A stretch of DNA of 64,000 nucleotides from Argyresthia goedartella (lineage: Eukaryota > Arthropoda > Insecta > Lepidoptera > Argyresthiidae): NCBI GenBank assembly GCA_949825045.1, contig OX463829.1, positions 3,720,001 through 3,784,000 on the forward strand, given 5' to 3'. This document shows, piece by piece, positions 9,681-19,571 of this stretch. A model generated the notes under the pieces. It ran no database searches, was not told where the DNA came from, and worked only from the letters and a program-made list of their open reading frames with translations. Within the stretch, counting starts at the first letter, position 1; the number at the start of each line of letters is the position of its first letter. Made by a program: the position numbers and the translations under genes.

Positions 9681-9721
9681 AGAGATTATGGTTATGATAT
9701 TGTTTAGGGCTAGTATTTATA

Positions 9722-10300
9722 CGTACAGAGTCAAAGTCAAAGTCGAAGTCAAATTTATTTATTACTATCGATATTAACATATATTTAGCAAACGTCATTT
9801 TTTGTCTCTTCTCTTCATTGGACCACTGTGGGGAAAAATGTGAACAGCAAGGACTGTGTTGAGCTAGATTAACCCCGTACGGTCCCAACATTTAAGTAAT
9901 CTTGAACATTGTAATATCCCTTTTTCGACAAAGTTGCTTTAACATGCTTATTAAATTGAATGGCAATTTCAAAAGCTCCAGAGGAATCTTATTGTAGAGA
10001 ATGAAGAACCCTTGAAAGAATTGCTAAACTTCGCGAGTCTAAACCGGGGCGCAACTAGTCTGTGATTATTTCTTAGGTAAACATTACAGCTATCGCTAAT
10101 TTTGGAAAATGTTGTAAAGTTCTTGCGTACATACATTATATTTTCGAAAATAAATTGACTAGCTACAGTTAGTATGTCAACTTCTTTAAAAAGCTCTCTT
10201 AAGGAGTCTGTTTGCTTTAAATTATAAATTGCTCGAATTGCTCTTTTCTGTAAAATAAAAATAGTTTGAATATCCGCTGCTTTCCCCCACAACAACAACA
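9722..10300 (-). pseudogene. Non-LTR RT C-terminal fragment and 3' end
   Basis: The minus-strand frame 10298-9969 reads LLWGKAADIQTIFILQKRA and continues through RAIYNLKQTDSLRELFKEVDILTVASQFIF, the C-terminal region after the RT domain in a common lepidopteran non-LTR family. Frameshifts follow near the end. The 3' UTR ends in a TTTGAC-type short tandem (plus 9727-9750, AGTCAAAGTCAAAGTC), the terminal microsatellite of this family. Related copies lie at 18540-18870 (+), 33560-35060 (+) and 63030-63115 (-, 3' UTR only). Confidence 0.8.
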
Positions 10301-10452
10301 GTACGACTCTAAATCCAGTTTCTGAATAGCGACATGAGCGCGACTTGAAATACGGGCTTCGTCTGACAAAATTATCGATTGCGGACTAGAAATCTTACTT
10401 GAAAACATTCGACAATTTGAGTAACATAAAATACAAAAGGAGTGTTGGATGT

Positions 10453-10540
10453 TTTTGTTCTTACACGTTTAACCTTACACGAAGGATGAAGGGGGCTTCG
10501 CTTCGCTCACTCCCTTTGTCCTTCACCTACCCCGGCCCAC
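10453..10540 (-). repeat. Single arm of the GCGAAGCGAAGCC MITE family
   Basis: CGAAGGATGAAGGGGGCTTC is followed by GCTTCGCTCACTCCC. This is one arm of the palindromic element seen complete at 38730-38946 and as a fragment at 42070-42150. Only one arm is present here. Confidence 0.6.
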
Positions 10541-10624
10541 TACTTCCAGACAGTCTTTATTAAGCCAATTAGCGGTGGATAAACCATTCAGAAATTACTC
10601 GCGCAAATCAGTAATTATGTCGCT

Positions 10625-10855
10625 AAACAGATCATTCAGCGGTTCTGGATCCAACAAGACGTTGAGGCTGTCCCGAGCTTGCCAGCGGAGACAGCCGGCG
10701 CCCTACCGTGCTATGCGTTGCGCCCACTAGCAGCTGGTGCCTGCTCGTGAATAAGTAGTTGTCTATAACGAATAGCGTGCATACCGCACCAACAAGCGCT
10801 GCATGCCACTGTAGCCTCGCAAAAATCGACACTCAGTCAAGCTGTTCAGTGTTCA
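10625..10855 (-). pseudogene. RT-family C-terminal tail fragment, copy 1
   Basis: The frame on the minus strand includes ALVGAVCTLFVIDNYLFTSRHQLLV. It aligns by eye with 33094-33340 (-), which reads ELVGTVCALFVPDKYLRARRHWLV. Both look like the extreme C-terminus of a non-LTR polyprotein. Frames are interrupted. Confidence 0.5.
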
Positions 10856-10974
10856 TTCTCACCTTTTTATGATAAAATGTGAGGAGAGTAATGATTTGTG
10901 GGACACACTATCATAACTGATAACTAACGTACACTGACGTCGTTTTATGAATACACCAGTGCATTTGTCAGGAT

Positions 10975-11860
10975 CAATGTAGCTTAGCACAAGCTGGCTT
11001 AACATCAAACGTAGTGTAAGACAGGGCTGTGTGACACCGCCATGGCTGTTTAATCTTTTCATGGATAATTGTTTGAATTAAGTATTTAGGGTCGTTGAGG
11101 AGTACGAGTATGTGTAACGTAACATTGAAAGATAGATTGAAGAATGAAGTAATAAAGGAAAGCTATGGCTCGAAAGAAGATGTAGTGTCAAGAATAGAGA
11201 AAGGTCAACTTAATCTCTCAAAAACCGAGGGTTTAATACAATTTAAACCTATAACGGAACGGAACGTGGTGTTACGTGTTATTCAAGAGGTTAAATACAT
11301 GCAATCCACATTCCGTTATCTATTTATTTTATCATCATCCTATAGAATTAATATGATAACTAATTTACGTACCAAGTGAATGTTACTGTTTGAAAAGGAA
11401 GAGTATTATTTACAATAAACAATAAACATGAAATTATTGGCTCAACACCTTTCGCAGGCTGAGCATGAGCTGAACAGCTGACAGGTACACATATTTTGTT
11501 GAAGTTAAATTACCGCTGGTGTTCAAGAGATTAAATCGTTTGGTCATGTTGAAAGGATGAATGTAAAGAGATTGACAAAACAGATCTATACATCGGGTGT
11601 GAATGGGGCCGTCAGACGAGGGCACCCAAGAAGGTCTTACAAAAACCAAATTGGCGATTTATTAGAGAAGGGGCAAATTAGTATAGCTTGTATGAAGATA
11701 CTTATGAATATTGAGGAAGCGAGAGACATATGCCGGGATCATAGCAAGTGGAGGTCTTTAGTCTCTACCTACCCATCCTCCGGGAAAAGGCATATGTATG
11801 TAGCTGCCCGGACCTACAACTTAACGTTGAGTCGGGTCGGGTTCACCAACAGCCCGTATG
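10975..11860 (+). pseudogene. Decayed non-LTR RT fragment
   Basis: Plus-strand pieces in order: SWLNIKRSVRQGCVTPPWLF with NLFMDN (RT motif around 10985-11075), LKDRLKNEVIKESYGSKEDV with VSRIEKGQ (11119-11220), and RLTKQIYTSGVNGAVRRGHP followed by RRSYKNQIGDLLEKGQ and ACMKILMNIEEARDICRDHS (11566-11750). This order matches the RT palm and C-terminal region of a lepidopteran non-LTR family. The YADD region between the first two blocks is lost, and about 200 bp of unrelated sequence separates the last two. It is not coding. Confidence 0.65.
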
Positions 11861-11884
11861 ATGAGGCCCATTCTTTGAGTATTT

Positions 11885-12262
11885 CACATTCTTGAGGTCA
11901 GCATTCAGTGTCTCCACAGACAAAACTACATCGCATGAGGAAAAGTGGAAATAAATCTGGAGATCATCTGCGTACAGATGATACAAATAGGAGAGGAGGT
12001 CGGAGACTGAGTTGATAAAGACTGAAAATAGAAGAGGAGAGAGGCACCCTGAGGCACTCCTGAGGAAAGATCACACCATTGAGTTTCAGTCTCTTAAGGT
12101 TTAATACTTTGCTGACGATCTCAAAGGTATGATTCGAACCGGTTATCAACGTGAAAGGAGACATTCAGTGAGCTCAAAACAGCGACAAGAATGGTAAATT
12201 CAATGCAGTTGAAGGCATTGATGAAGTCAAATAGGGCTAGCACCATGACTAACATGTTATCA
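11885..12262 (-). pseudogene. Non-LTR RT core, inverted segment
   Basis: Read on the minus strand from about 12262: MVLALFDFINAFNCIEF (RT motif A with its Asp), then a stop, then CDLSSGVPQGASLSPLLF and YHLYADDLQIY (catalytic YADD) and LNADLKN. Two stops interrupt the frame. The segment abuts a plus-strand C-terminal piece of a compatible RT family at about 12283. Confidence 0.7.
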
Positions 12263-12282
12263 CTTAACTTTTTCTTTAAAGC

Positions 12283-12740
12283 AAAAACTCATACAAAGAG
12301 TACAAGACGCCTGTGTCAGGTTCTGCTTCGTGATTCCTCCTCGAACGCACGTCACTCCTTTTTTAAATAAGGCAAATATTTTACGTTCGAAAGCTACACA
12401 GAATCTTTATTATTCAATGTAGCTATTTGAGGTTGTCCGGACGAGAACACCGCCTTATCTTTATGATGAACTCACCTGGTGTTTGTCCCAGAGAGTCGCT
12501 CTTTATCTCTTAATACCTCAACACAAAAGAGCAGCTTTCCGTGGCAGTTTTAAATATGTTAAAATGGGATGTTATTCCGCCACCAAGTGCTGGAATAACA
12601 TCCCACCACCCCTTCGATTGCTAAAACTAGTAAGGCTGATTTTTAATACTACAGCAGAAGGCTGAGGAAGCAGCACTTTGAAATCATTGTTATGCCCTTG
12701 GTTATAATTTGAAGAAATCTCTAACTTAAAAAAATATTTT
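12283..12740 (+). pseudogene. Non-LTR RT C-terminal segment, opposite orientation
   Basis: The plus-strand frame reads QKLIQRVQDACVRFCFVIPP, then RTHVTPFLNKANIL, one stop, LFEVVRTRTPPYLYDEL, and, after a shift, AAFRGSFKY and ATKCWNNIPPPLR. This is the region that follows the RT domain in many non-LTR polyproteins. It lies between two minus-strand segments of what appears to be the same RT family. After the frame comes a 3' UTR-like AT-rich stretch ending in TTCAAATTCAAATTTGA (about 12868-12885). Confidence 0.7.
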
Positions 12741-12884
12741 TTATTTGACTACCTTATGCCGTAATCTTTCACATTACATTATCTTTTTTCTTTTCACATT
12801 ATACAATTCTGAAGTGTTATCTAATTTTAATCACATAATTCCGATTCTATTCTATAAGTTATTAATTTAATTCAAATTCAAATT

Positions 12885-13321
12885 TGATTCCAATTGGATT
12901 CATGGACTTCGGAGAGAAAGGGTAAGATAGATATGGACCTTAGATATCTTTGAAGGGTTAGAATTTTGGGCAGTGGGTTGACAAGTACTTTATTCCACAG
13001 ACTGGGAAAGGAACGAACAGATAGAGAGTAGTTGATATTGTAGGTAATTGGAGGAAGCAACTCTTCAGGGACGCTGTGGATCATCTGATGGCTGACGTAG
13101 TCGCCACCAGCAGCTTTGGAAGTGATAGCTAGTACCTTTCTAACTGCCCGACTCCAACAAGCCTGAAGATGAACAGTAAGGTGCAGACTGCAGCCCTCGA
13201 CCTTAAACAACCAAGGGTTGCCTCCTAAGCGGCAGGGTCCATCACGACGGGGGGAGAAAAAAAAACTCATTGAGGCCGTTGAGATCGACATTACCAAATT
13301 AGTTTTGCAAACCCAAAACAT
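12885..13321 (-). pseudogene. Non-LTR RT N-terminal segment
   Basis: The minus-strand frame reads VLAITSKAAGGDYVSHQMI, PPITYNINYSLS, FPSLWNKVLVNPLPKI and SISILPFLSEVHE. These are the first conserved blocks of non-LTR RT (Lys-Ala-x-Gly-x-Asp...Pro-Leu-Pro-Lys...Ile-Ser-Ile-Leu-Pro). An A-rich run (plus 13258-13266) and an upstream LNEFFFSPR-like stretch suggest a frameshift. The reading runs off into sequence of the opposite orientation. Confidence 0.65.
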
Positions 13322-13960
13322 TATTTGTGTTTTTAATTATTAATTTTATAGGCTGTTTAGTGGTTTTCCAGTGCCGTTTTTTACACCCAGCGCGCCAAAA
13401 AAACAAGACAAGCTCGCCATTTTCCGTAAATATTTGACGAAGTTTTCGTTGTGTAGTTAATATTGTTAATGACTATCAATATGTACATTAAAGGCTACAT
13501 ATTTTAACATATAAAACAGAGAACATGAATGAAGAAAAAAGCGATCTTGAATTGATGCCTTCAAAATGCCTGATTACAAAAAAATATATTCAATACGAGT
13601 TTCAAAGAAATATGGTCTTGGAAATTAGCGAAATGTAAATTTGGAACTATACTCCATTTCAATAGCATTTCATAATAATGTAAACAGAATGACAGTTGAC
13701 AGTTGTCTATGATTGAGCGAGATTTGAGTGTTGTACCTACACTGATGTCAAAGACATTGATCAAAGAGATATAGATATAGATAGTTCGCTGTCGATTTTC
13801 GATCGATTTTTTTCTATTAGTAGTACAAAACCAAGGAGTGGGGCGCGTAATTTCAGCTTAGACGAGCTCTAGCATCATACTAAAAAACTTAATTAAATTG
13901 TTTTAGAAAATTTAGTAGATTAGAAAATAACCGAAGATAGAGAAATATCCCAACCTGACG
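13322..13960. other. No gene recognised
   Basis: AT-rich stretch with short open frames and no motif that I recognise. A 67-codon minus-strand frame at 13561-13764 has no domain. Confidence 0.4.
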
Positions 13961-13964
13961 CGCG

Positions 13965-14271
13965 TCATTCGCTTGTGACAGATTCATCATCACTTGATGT
14001 GTCATCATCGGTCACATTTATAATAAAACTCTGAGTTACAGCGTCGCTAGCCACATCCATAAGGCCGTCTAATTTTTTCATCCTTTCCTCTTCGTTTTGA
14101 ACGTGACCGACGCATTTTGTCCATTGGTCTGCTCCGACTCTCGCCAATCCTTCTTTTAGCAAATTTTTTATTACTGCCATTTTAAAAGATTTATTATTTC
14201 TTCCTACGTAAGACTTGACCTGTGCCCAAACCAGTTCTATTGGATTCAACTCACTCAATTGCCACTATATG
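13965..14271 (-). pseudogene. Tc1/mariner-group transposase C-terminal fragment
   Basis: The 97-residue frame begins SELNPIELVWAQVKSYVG and continues RNNKSFKMAVIKNLLKEGL, ending in an Asp/Ser-rich tail. The LNPIE-x-x-WA block contains the last acidic residue of the DDE triad in Tc1/mariner-type transposases, followed by the usual helical end. Everything upstream, including the first two Asp and the DNA-binding domain, is missing; sequence right of 14271 is a different repeat. Confidence 0.75.
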
Positions 14272-14385
14272 CTAAATATCTCGGGTAGACTCGATCCTTA
14301 GCGCCGTTTGCGCTCCAAATTGGATCTTTGTCCGAAATAGCTCTCTTTCACTCCTTGTGTAACAAACTACTATTGTTACCTCCTT
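14272..14385. repeat. Dispersed repeat shared with 21143-21265
   Basis: AATATCTCGGGTAGACTCG and ATCCTTAGCGCC recur, diverged, at 21145 (AATATCTCGGGTGCACTCG, then ATCCTTAGAGCC), followed in both by CAAATTG and ATAGCTC. The class is unknown; it may be one family of AT-rich MITE. Confidence 0.5.
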
Positions 14386-15010
14386 GTTTTTTGAGAAAGA
14401 GGTCCTATCGTATAAAAATCAAAGTCCGTGATTTTAAGCAGATGTCGTCGTTTCAATAATAAATCCAACCAAATCGCAAAGAAAATGTCCTTAATCCAAA
14501 ATACAAGAAGCAAAGTCGTCGATAATTACTGGAAATGGAAAAACGCAGAGAACTCGGAACAATACCCACTGACACAGGACAGGGACAGTGAATGAAGTAA
14601 CATTTTTTTTTAAATATATATTTCCTCTTTTCACTTTTTTAGGTTCACCTCCTCCTTCGGTAGCTAGATCTCCTTTAAGTTCTTCATTATTCTTTTCATC
14701 AACAATTCAACAACAACATTCAACAAATCAATCAATCAAACCGATTGATCGATCGAATCGGATCGATTCAAAAGAATGAAACACACTAACTTTCCAAAGA
14801 CAATAAGACTTTGATGCGCTTTGATGAGTAAAAAAATAATATTGTTTTTACGAACTATTGAAATATTCGTCGTCCGATAATTAATACTTTACTTACCTAT
14901 TGAAAAATCGCTCAATATTTTCCATAATTTGCAGAGTATTGTGAAGACATCGTTACACTCCACTATTACCGCATATATGTTCCCATACTGGCGAAATCAT
15001 CTCAAATTGC
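14386..15010. other. No firm gene; exon-like Ser/Gln-rich frame
   Basis: TTTCACTTTTTTAG at 14628-14641 followed by an open frame to 14776 (GSPPPSVARSPLSSSLFF...) could be a terminal exon, but no homology or partner exon is visible. Nothing else is recognisable. Confidence 0.25.
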
Positions 15011-15011
15011 C

Positions 15012-15290
15012 GACGACCCGAATGGCCGAGTCGGCAGTGACCCAGCCTACGAAGCCAAGGGTCCCCGGTTCGAGTCCCGATAGGGGCAAATATTTTGTTT
15101 GATGAGAACGGATGTTTGTACCCTAGTCATGGTTGTTTATCTATCTAAGTATAATATTTATCTATATAAGTATGTGTATCGTTGTCTAGTACCCAAGATA
15201 CAGGGAATCCTAGTTTGGGGCTCGATCAATGCGTGTCAATAGTGTACAAGGTATTATTATTATTTGTTAAATAAAATTTTATGATTCAGA
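15012..15290 (+). mobile_element. tRNA-derived SINE, copy A
   Basis: An A-box-like TGGCCGAGTCGG (15023-15034) and a B-box GGTTCGAGTCC (15067-15077) form an internal RNA polymerase III promoter. A non-tRNA body follows, with a CCTAGTTTGGGGC segment, and the element ends in TTATTATTATTTGTT and an A-rich tail. Related bodies occur at 18890-19085 (-), 41318-41400, 62387-62760 and 63400-63560. The anticodon region does not support a working tRNA. Confidence 0.7.
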
Positions 15291-17630
15291 TCTATATTTT
15301 CAGACTCACATCCCAGACTTTATCGGTATCATCTCGTTCCAAATATATCATAGTTGATTGAATAACTGTAACTAACTCACTAACAAGCATCCAAAAACGA
15401 ATTGCCAGACTCGGAAATTGAGTAACAAGTTTTGATTGACTATACCTACCTCTATCCCTATATAGGGTTAATTTTTTAGAAAGAGATATCATGTAAGAAA
15501 GTAGATATCTTACAAAATATATGTTGTAATTTTCGGTGTGTGCAATAGAGAAATAATGAATTAAGGAGTTTTCGCTCCAACTGCTCGAAAATGACACTTT
15601 ATATATCATACAAAGCTTACCTAAAGCAAGTCATTTTAGCTCTAGGCTTCAGCGGTGGCATAAAGTTGTACTGAATTTCATTATATATCACAACCTAGAT
15701 CACTACAAGGTTTAAAGTGCTCACCTGCTCATAGTTCTTATTGCTATGGCCTCAAAGTCTTCTTTAGTGGAATACGGGGACGGGGGTGGGAGGCGGAGCG
15801 CGAACTTATCCGAAAATCGAGCAGGCCACGTCGAGATGGATGGAAGAGAAGATATTTTAAATAAAACATAAACCACGATTGTTGCAAGACGCGTAACTGG
15901 ACCAATGTATTAAACATAATTTTTCATAATAATTTACTTTAATAAAATGATGTATTAAGGAGCATTGCTTTTTTATATTTTCTCGTAGGAGGTGCGAAAA
16001 GTAGAGTATACTCCTCGGGGATAAAGCTTCTTTGTCTTGAGCATGCTTGAATCCTTCACTGCACTCAGGACTCAGTCTTAATTCCCGAGCAACGACGCCC
16101 TTGCTTCGCTCGGGAGTTAAATCTGGGGTCCTTCATTACCTTCAGGATTCAAATACATGCCCGTGACATAAAATAGTGGTTTATATATCTACTATTTTGT
16201 TTAATGTAGCACATTCAAAACTACTTAAGGAAGAGGTAATCATTAAAGACACATTTATTAGAAACTACGGCATCGACTTCATTCGATGGTTATTCACATA
16301 AAATGCGAACATCGACAAAGAATGTCAATCAAAATGAGAATGGGAACTTTCCTAACTCGATACTATCCAGCCATGGTTGCATAATATACAGTACCTAAGT
16401 TTTCCCAAGTAGCCTCTCCATACGAACAAATAATATTTATTGTTGAAAATAACTCAACTTTAGTACTGGAAATATTGTTTTTGTGAAAACCCCGTTTCTA
16501 TGTGGGATGTTGATAATATAAACGGAAATGGAGGGTAAAAATACCTTGTGGTGTATGACATCTGACAAATACTATAAAACAAATAACCCCTAAATTATTT
16601 GTTTATGCTTTTGCCCTCAGTTACCAACGGCGTTAGCTAACGCCACTTTTCCGTCAAAGGTTTATAATTTTATCACCATGGCATAGGGTTCAAATCCGTC
16701 CCAACTACCCTCGGCTTTAGAGTAGTTAAATAACACTTTTGCAAATTTTTTGTAAGTAATATTGTATGAGAGCCCTAAGGAAATAACTGTTATAGGTAGA
16801 TAATGAATATATTTAGTTAATATATGACAATCCTTAGTTCTGTTTCCACGCAGTATCAGTATCACGAATAGTCCAGTATATTTTCCAGATAATCGATTTT
16901 CCTCCATTCTATTTTACGAGACAAAAGTTAAATAAAAGCCTTAATAAAAGGAGTTTAGGATCACAAAACCAAACGGATGCAACAATTGGATTCCTACTGT
17001 AATTAGTTTGCATTATATTCCTTATTTAACAAGAATCAGCAAGAAAATTCGCGAAAATACGCGAGTCGCCATGACCCTGATTCTTTATCGGCTATCAAAT
17101 AAGATTTATAGCGTAAGCCAAGGGGCACTACGGTTGGACTCTGATAGGAGACGATTTAAACTGAGGTTATATTCGGCTAAAACCCCAAACAAGACAACAT
17201 TAAATAACATAAAAATCGAAATAAGAGATTCACCAGACCAACGGGCAATTTTTCACGCCCCCGATAAACAGACTTTTAAGATACCTTTAGTTGACATTCA
17301 TAGGCACAAATTTTGCCAAAATCCTCTGATAAACAGAAAAATATACGTTATCTGAGGATTTAAAAATCGGCCGTTCGTCATTTCAGTCATCAAATGTCAT
17401 AATTTACTTCTTTTCAGATATTTAAACCGTAGAAATCATTTTTAGTAATACAATAGGCATATACCTTATTTTTATCTACCTCTATTCAGCCTTTTGCGAG
17501 CCAAAGTAGAAAGGAATTTTCCCCTTGCTGCCTTTATATTAAGACTCGATTGTTAAACTGCAGTATAGTATCACTAGGTAGTAGTGGCTCAGAAACCTTA
17601 ACACTGAAACCGCCTTACGAATGAAATATC
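15291..17630. other. About 2.3 kb without a recognised gene
   Basis: Contains open frames of 105 codons (15292-15609, minus), 81 codons (16662-16907, minus) and 115 codons (17008-17355, plus, no ATG-proximal signal), none with a domain that I recognise. Around 16005-16130 is a GC-richer segment (CTTGCTTCGCTCGGG) similar in style to 21110-21140, probably another dispersed repeat. Confidence 0.35.
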
Positions 17631-17634
17631 CTAC

Positions 17635-17708
17635 ACAAAGGTGCTTACCTTTGTCGAGCCCTAAACAAATGGCTTCATTTGTTTAGGGCTCGTTTTTTAT
17701 TTTTTTTC
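17635..17708. ncRNA. Two abutting hairpins with identical GCTT loops and a T-run
   Basis: Hairpin 1 is ACAAAGGT-gctt-ACCTTTGT (17635-17654). Directly next to it is hairpin 2, with a 17-bp perfect stem (CGAGCCCTAAACAAATG) and loop gctt (17655-17692). TTTTTTATTTTTTTT follows at once. Perfect stems, no spacer, the same tetraloop and a T-run make a compact structured RNA plausible, possibly ended by RNA polymerase III. Upstream TGGCTCAGAAAC (about 17585) is A-box-like and TTGTCGAGCCC within the hairpin is weakly B-box-like. It could instead be a small palindromic insertion. Confidence 0.35.
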
Positions 17709-17846
17709 GGCTGGCATCCCCAGACGTAATATCTGACGTTATAAACAGCTCTGGGTCACAGTGTCGATAAGGGGGTGGGAGTAAGCACTCATGAGCACGG
17801 GTATGGTGCGTACTAGGCATACTCGGAAATCTTTAGGTAAACTTAC

Positions 17847-18064
17847 CTGGCTGTAACAATGATAACGGTGTTCTATTAAAATCGGATGGCTTGAAGTGAT
17901 CGGAGCATAGATATCCTGCTATGCTTTCCTAGGGTAAATCCAGGCTTTGCTGGTTCAACAGCTTGAACCCATAGTGAACGTCGATGTTCATCACTAGGGA
18001 AACGGTGAGTACCATTTTTTTTACAAAACCTAACAACGCATGGACGATTAGGCTTTTTTTCCAT
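17847..18064 (-). pseudogene. THAP-type zinc-finger exon with a frameshift
   Basis: Minus-strand ATG at 18064 gives MEKKPNRPCVVRFCKKNGTH, then RFPSDEHRRSLWVQAVEP and KHSRI. A small frame change then gives CSDHFKPSDF. Cys-x3-Cys ... Cys-x2-His plus Phe-Pro and Trp is the C2CH signature of the THAP DNA-binding domain. The exon ends at CAG|GTAAGT (sense; plus 17841-17848), a strong donor. The open frame upstream of the ATG to 18316 is probably 5' UTR. THAP domains occur in host transcription regulators and in P-element-type transposases; I see no downstream exon. A decayed second copy lies at 57590-57815. Confidence 0.65.
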
Positions 18065-18539
18065 GGTAACCAAAGTCTGTCGAACAGCATCAACACAGGG
18101 TGCTCGCAAAGGTATCGTGATGACAAAATCGAAGTCCAATATACAGGCAGGGGTCAATCGTAATGGCAAGCAAATATCCAGGGTGCACGCGGAGGTCAGT
18201 CGAGGGAAGGAGCTACAAGAGTCCGAAAGAATAGCCAGGGTCGTCGTAATAGTCACAAAACAGAGGAGAACAGGAAAACAAAACATCGCGTAACCACAGG
18301 AGAAACGGTTTGACACATCACAGACCAGCCACCATCAGCCACAGAACACAAATTTTTGATCTGGCAACTGGCTGTGAAAGCCACGACTTTTCAACGACAT
18401 CTATTGACAAATTTGGAACTTCTGAAGTTTTTTTTTTTAAAATCCCTCATTTCATTTGTTTAAAGGCACCTTTATAGCAACACAACTTTCATCGTTAAAT
18501 CATCCTCTTCGCAACAAAGGCACACGTTACAAACTAAAT

Positions 18540-18880
18540 GAAAGTGCTTCTCCCCTCCAAAGCAATGATGCAAGTAAACATCACCATGCAAGGGCGATCA
18601 GGGCGATATATCAATTAGATGCTAGAGAATCATTAAGAGAAAAATTCAAAGAAATTAATATACTTACGGTTACCTGTAATATATCTACCAGAATATCATG
18701 CGTGTAAGAAAAAACGTAGCTTTATTTAAAACGTATCATAACATTCATAGAATGTCACCCTTTTTTGTTATAGTATCTCTCCTCATATTCATTAGGGGTA
18801 ACTATAGACATTTGAGTACCATCTCCACAAGCCAGAACCCTGGCAATCTGTACTTTTTTAAAAATCTGAAAATAATAAAC
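18540..18880 (+). pseudogene. Non-LTR RT C-terminal fragment
   Basis: ARAIRAIYQLDARESLREKF, then KEINILTVT and, after a shift at about 18700, MRVRKNVALFKTYHNIHRM. This is the same C-terminal region as in 9969-10298 (-) and 34470-34550 (+). Frames are broken and no RT core is present. Confidence 0.7.
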
Positions 18881-18889
18881 ATTTATACA

Positions 18890-19085
18890 TAAACATTTAC
18901 ATGCAGGCACATACATTGCTTCTGGCCCCACACTAGGGTACCCTGGGATGTGGGAACCAGAAACAACGATGACAAGACTGGGTTTTCTTTTCTTTATCCC
19001 AGCCGGGGATTGAACCCAGGACCTCTCTCATGGTAGGCAGGGTAACAACCGTACATGGTAGCAGCACCACAGAGGTGGTCCTATA
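18890..19085 (-). mobile_element. tRNA-derived SINE, copy B
   Basis: On the minus strand a GGTTCAATCCC B-box (plus 19006-19016) is followed by GGCTGGGATAAAG and a body with CCCTAGTGTGGGGCC and GCAATGTATGTGCCTG. This closely parallels copies at 62387-62760 and 63400-63560. Confidence 0.75.
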
Positions 19086-19571
19086 CCTACATTATAATTA
19101 GTACAACTTCAAATCAAATCAGAGACAGTCCGTCAACTTACAATTTAAAAGTTGTTTGAAAGAACACTATCTTTCTCATCAATGCTATTATTATGTATTA
19201 ATAAATATTAATATGTATTATTAGTAATATTAATGCTATTACTATTAGTATGTATTTGTTTCTATTTATGTATATGATATATATTTTTACACCTGCCTTG
19301 CTCGTAAAGACCTACTTACTTACGTTCAAAGAGTGAATGTAAGTTAGTCTTTACGTCATTCATTCATTGTCTGCATTCCATTTTCAAATTACTTTGCAGA
19401 ACAAGCAATGCTTGATATGTAATGGATTTTCATACAACTTTACAGTTCAAGCTATGCAAACCTCCTTGGTCAAAAACTCAACCAACACAAAAAAAAATAT
19501 ATTGGCGGTAATTCAATCGATATTGTTTGAAGTTTGATAAAGTTTATCTCAAATTAATTACCTAATTAAAA
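19086..19571. other. Upstream region of the Crypton-like gene with an inverted repeat
   Basis: AT-rich with a degenerate ATTA-rich microsatellite (19180-19255). GTAAAGACCTACTTAC at 19304-19319 pairs imperfectly with GTAAGTTAGTCTTTAC at 19339-19354. No promoter element stands out. Confidence 0.45.

Noticed and set aside
9439..9891. 150-codon minus-strand frame
   Set aside because: It spans the end of an LTR, a palindrome fragment and a repeat 3' end with a GACTTT microsatellite; a chance frame over repeat DNA.
15023..15077. A-box and B-box suggesting a tRNA gene
   Set aside because: The segment does not fold into a clear cloverleaf, and it continues into a body shared with other SINE copies; it is a SINE.
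17655..17708. Rho-independent terminator (hairpin plus T-run)
   Set aside because: The DNA is clearly eukaryotic nuclear, so a bacterial terminator is not meaningful; kept instead as a structured RNA or palindrome candidate.
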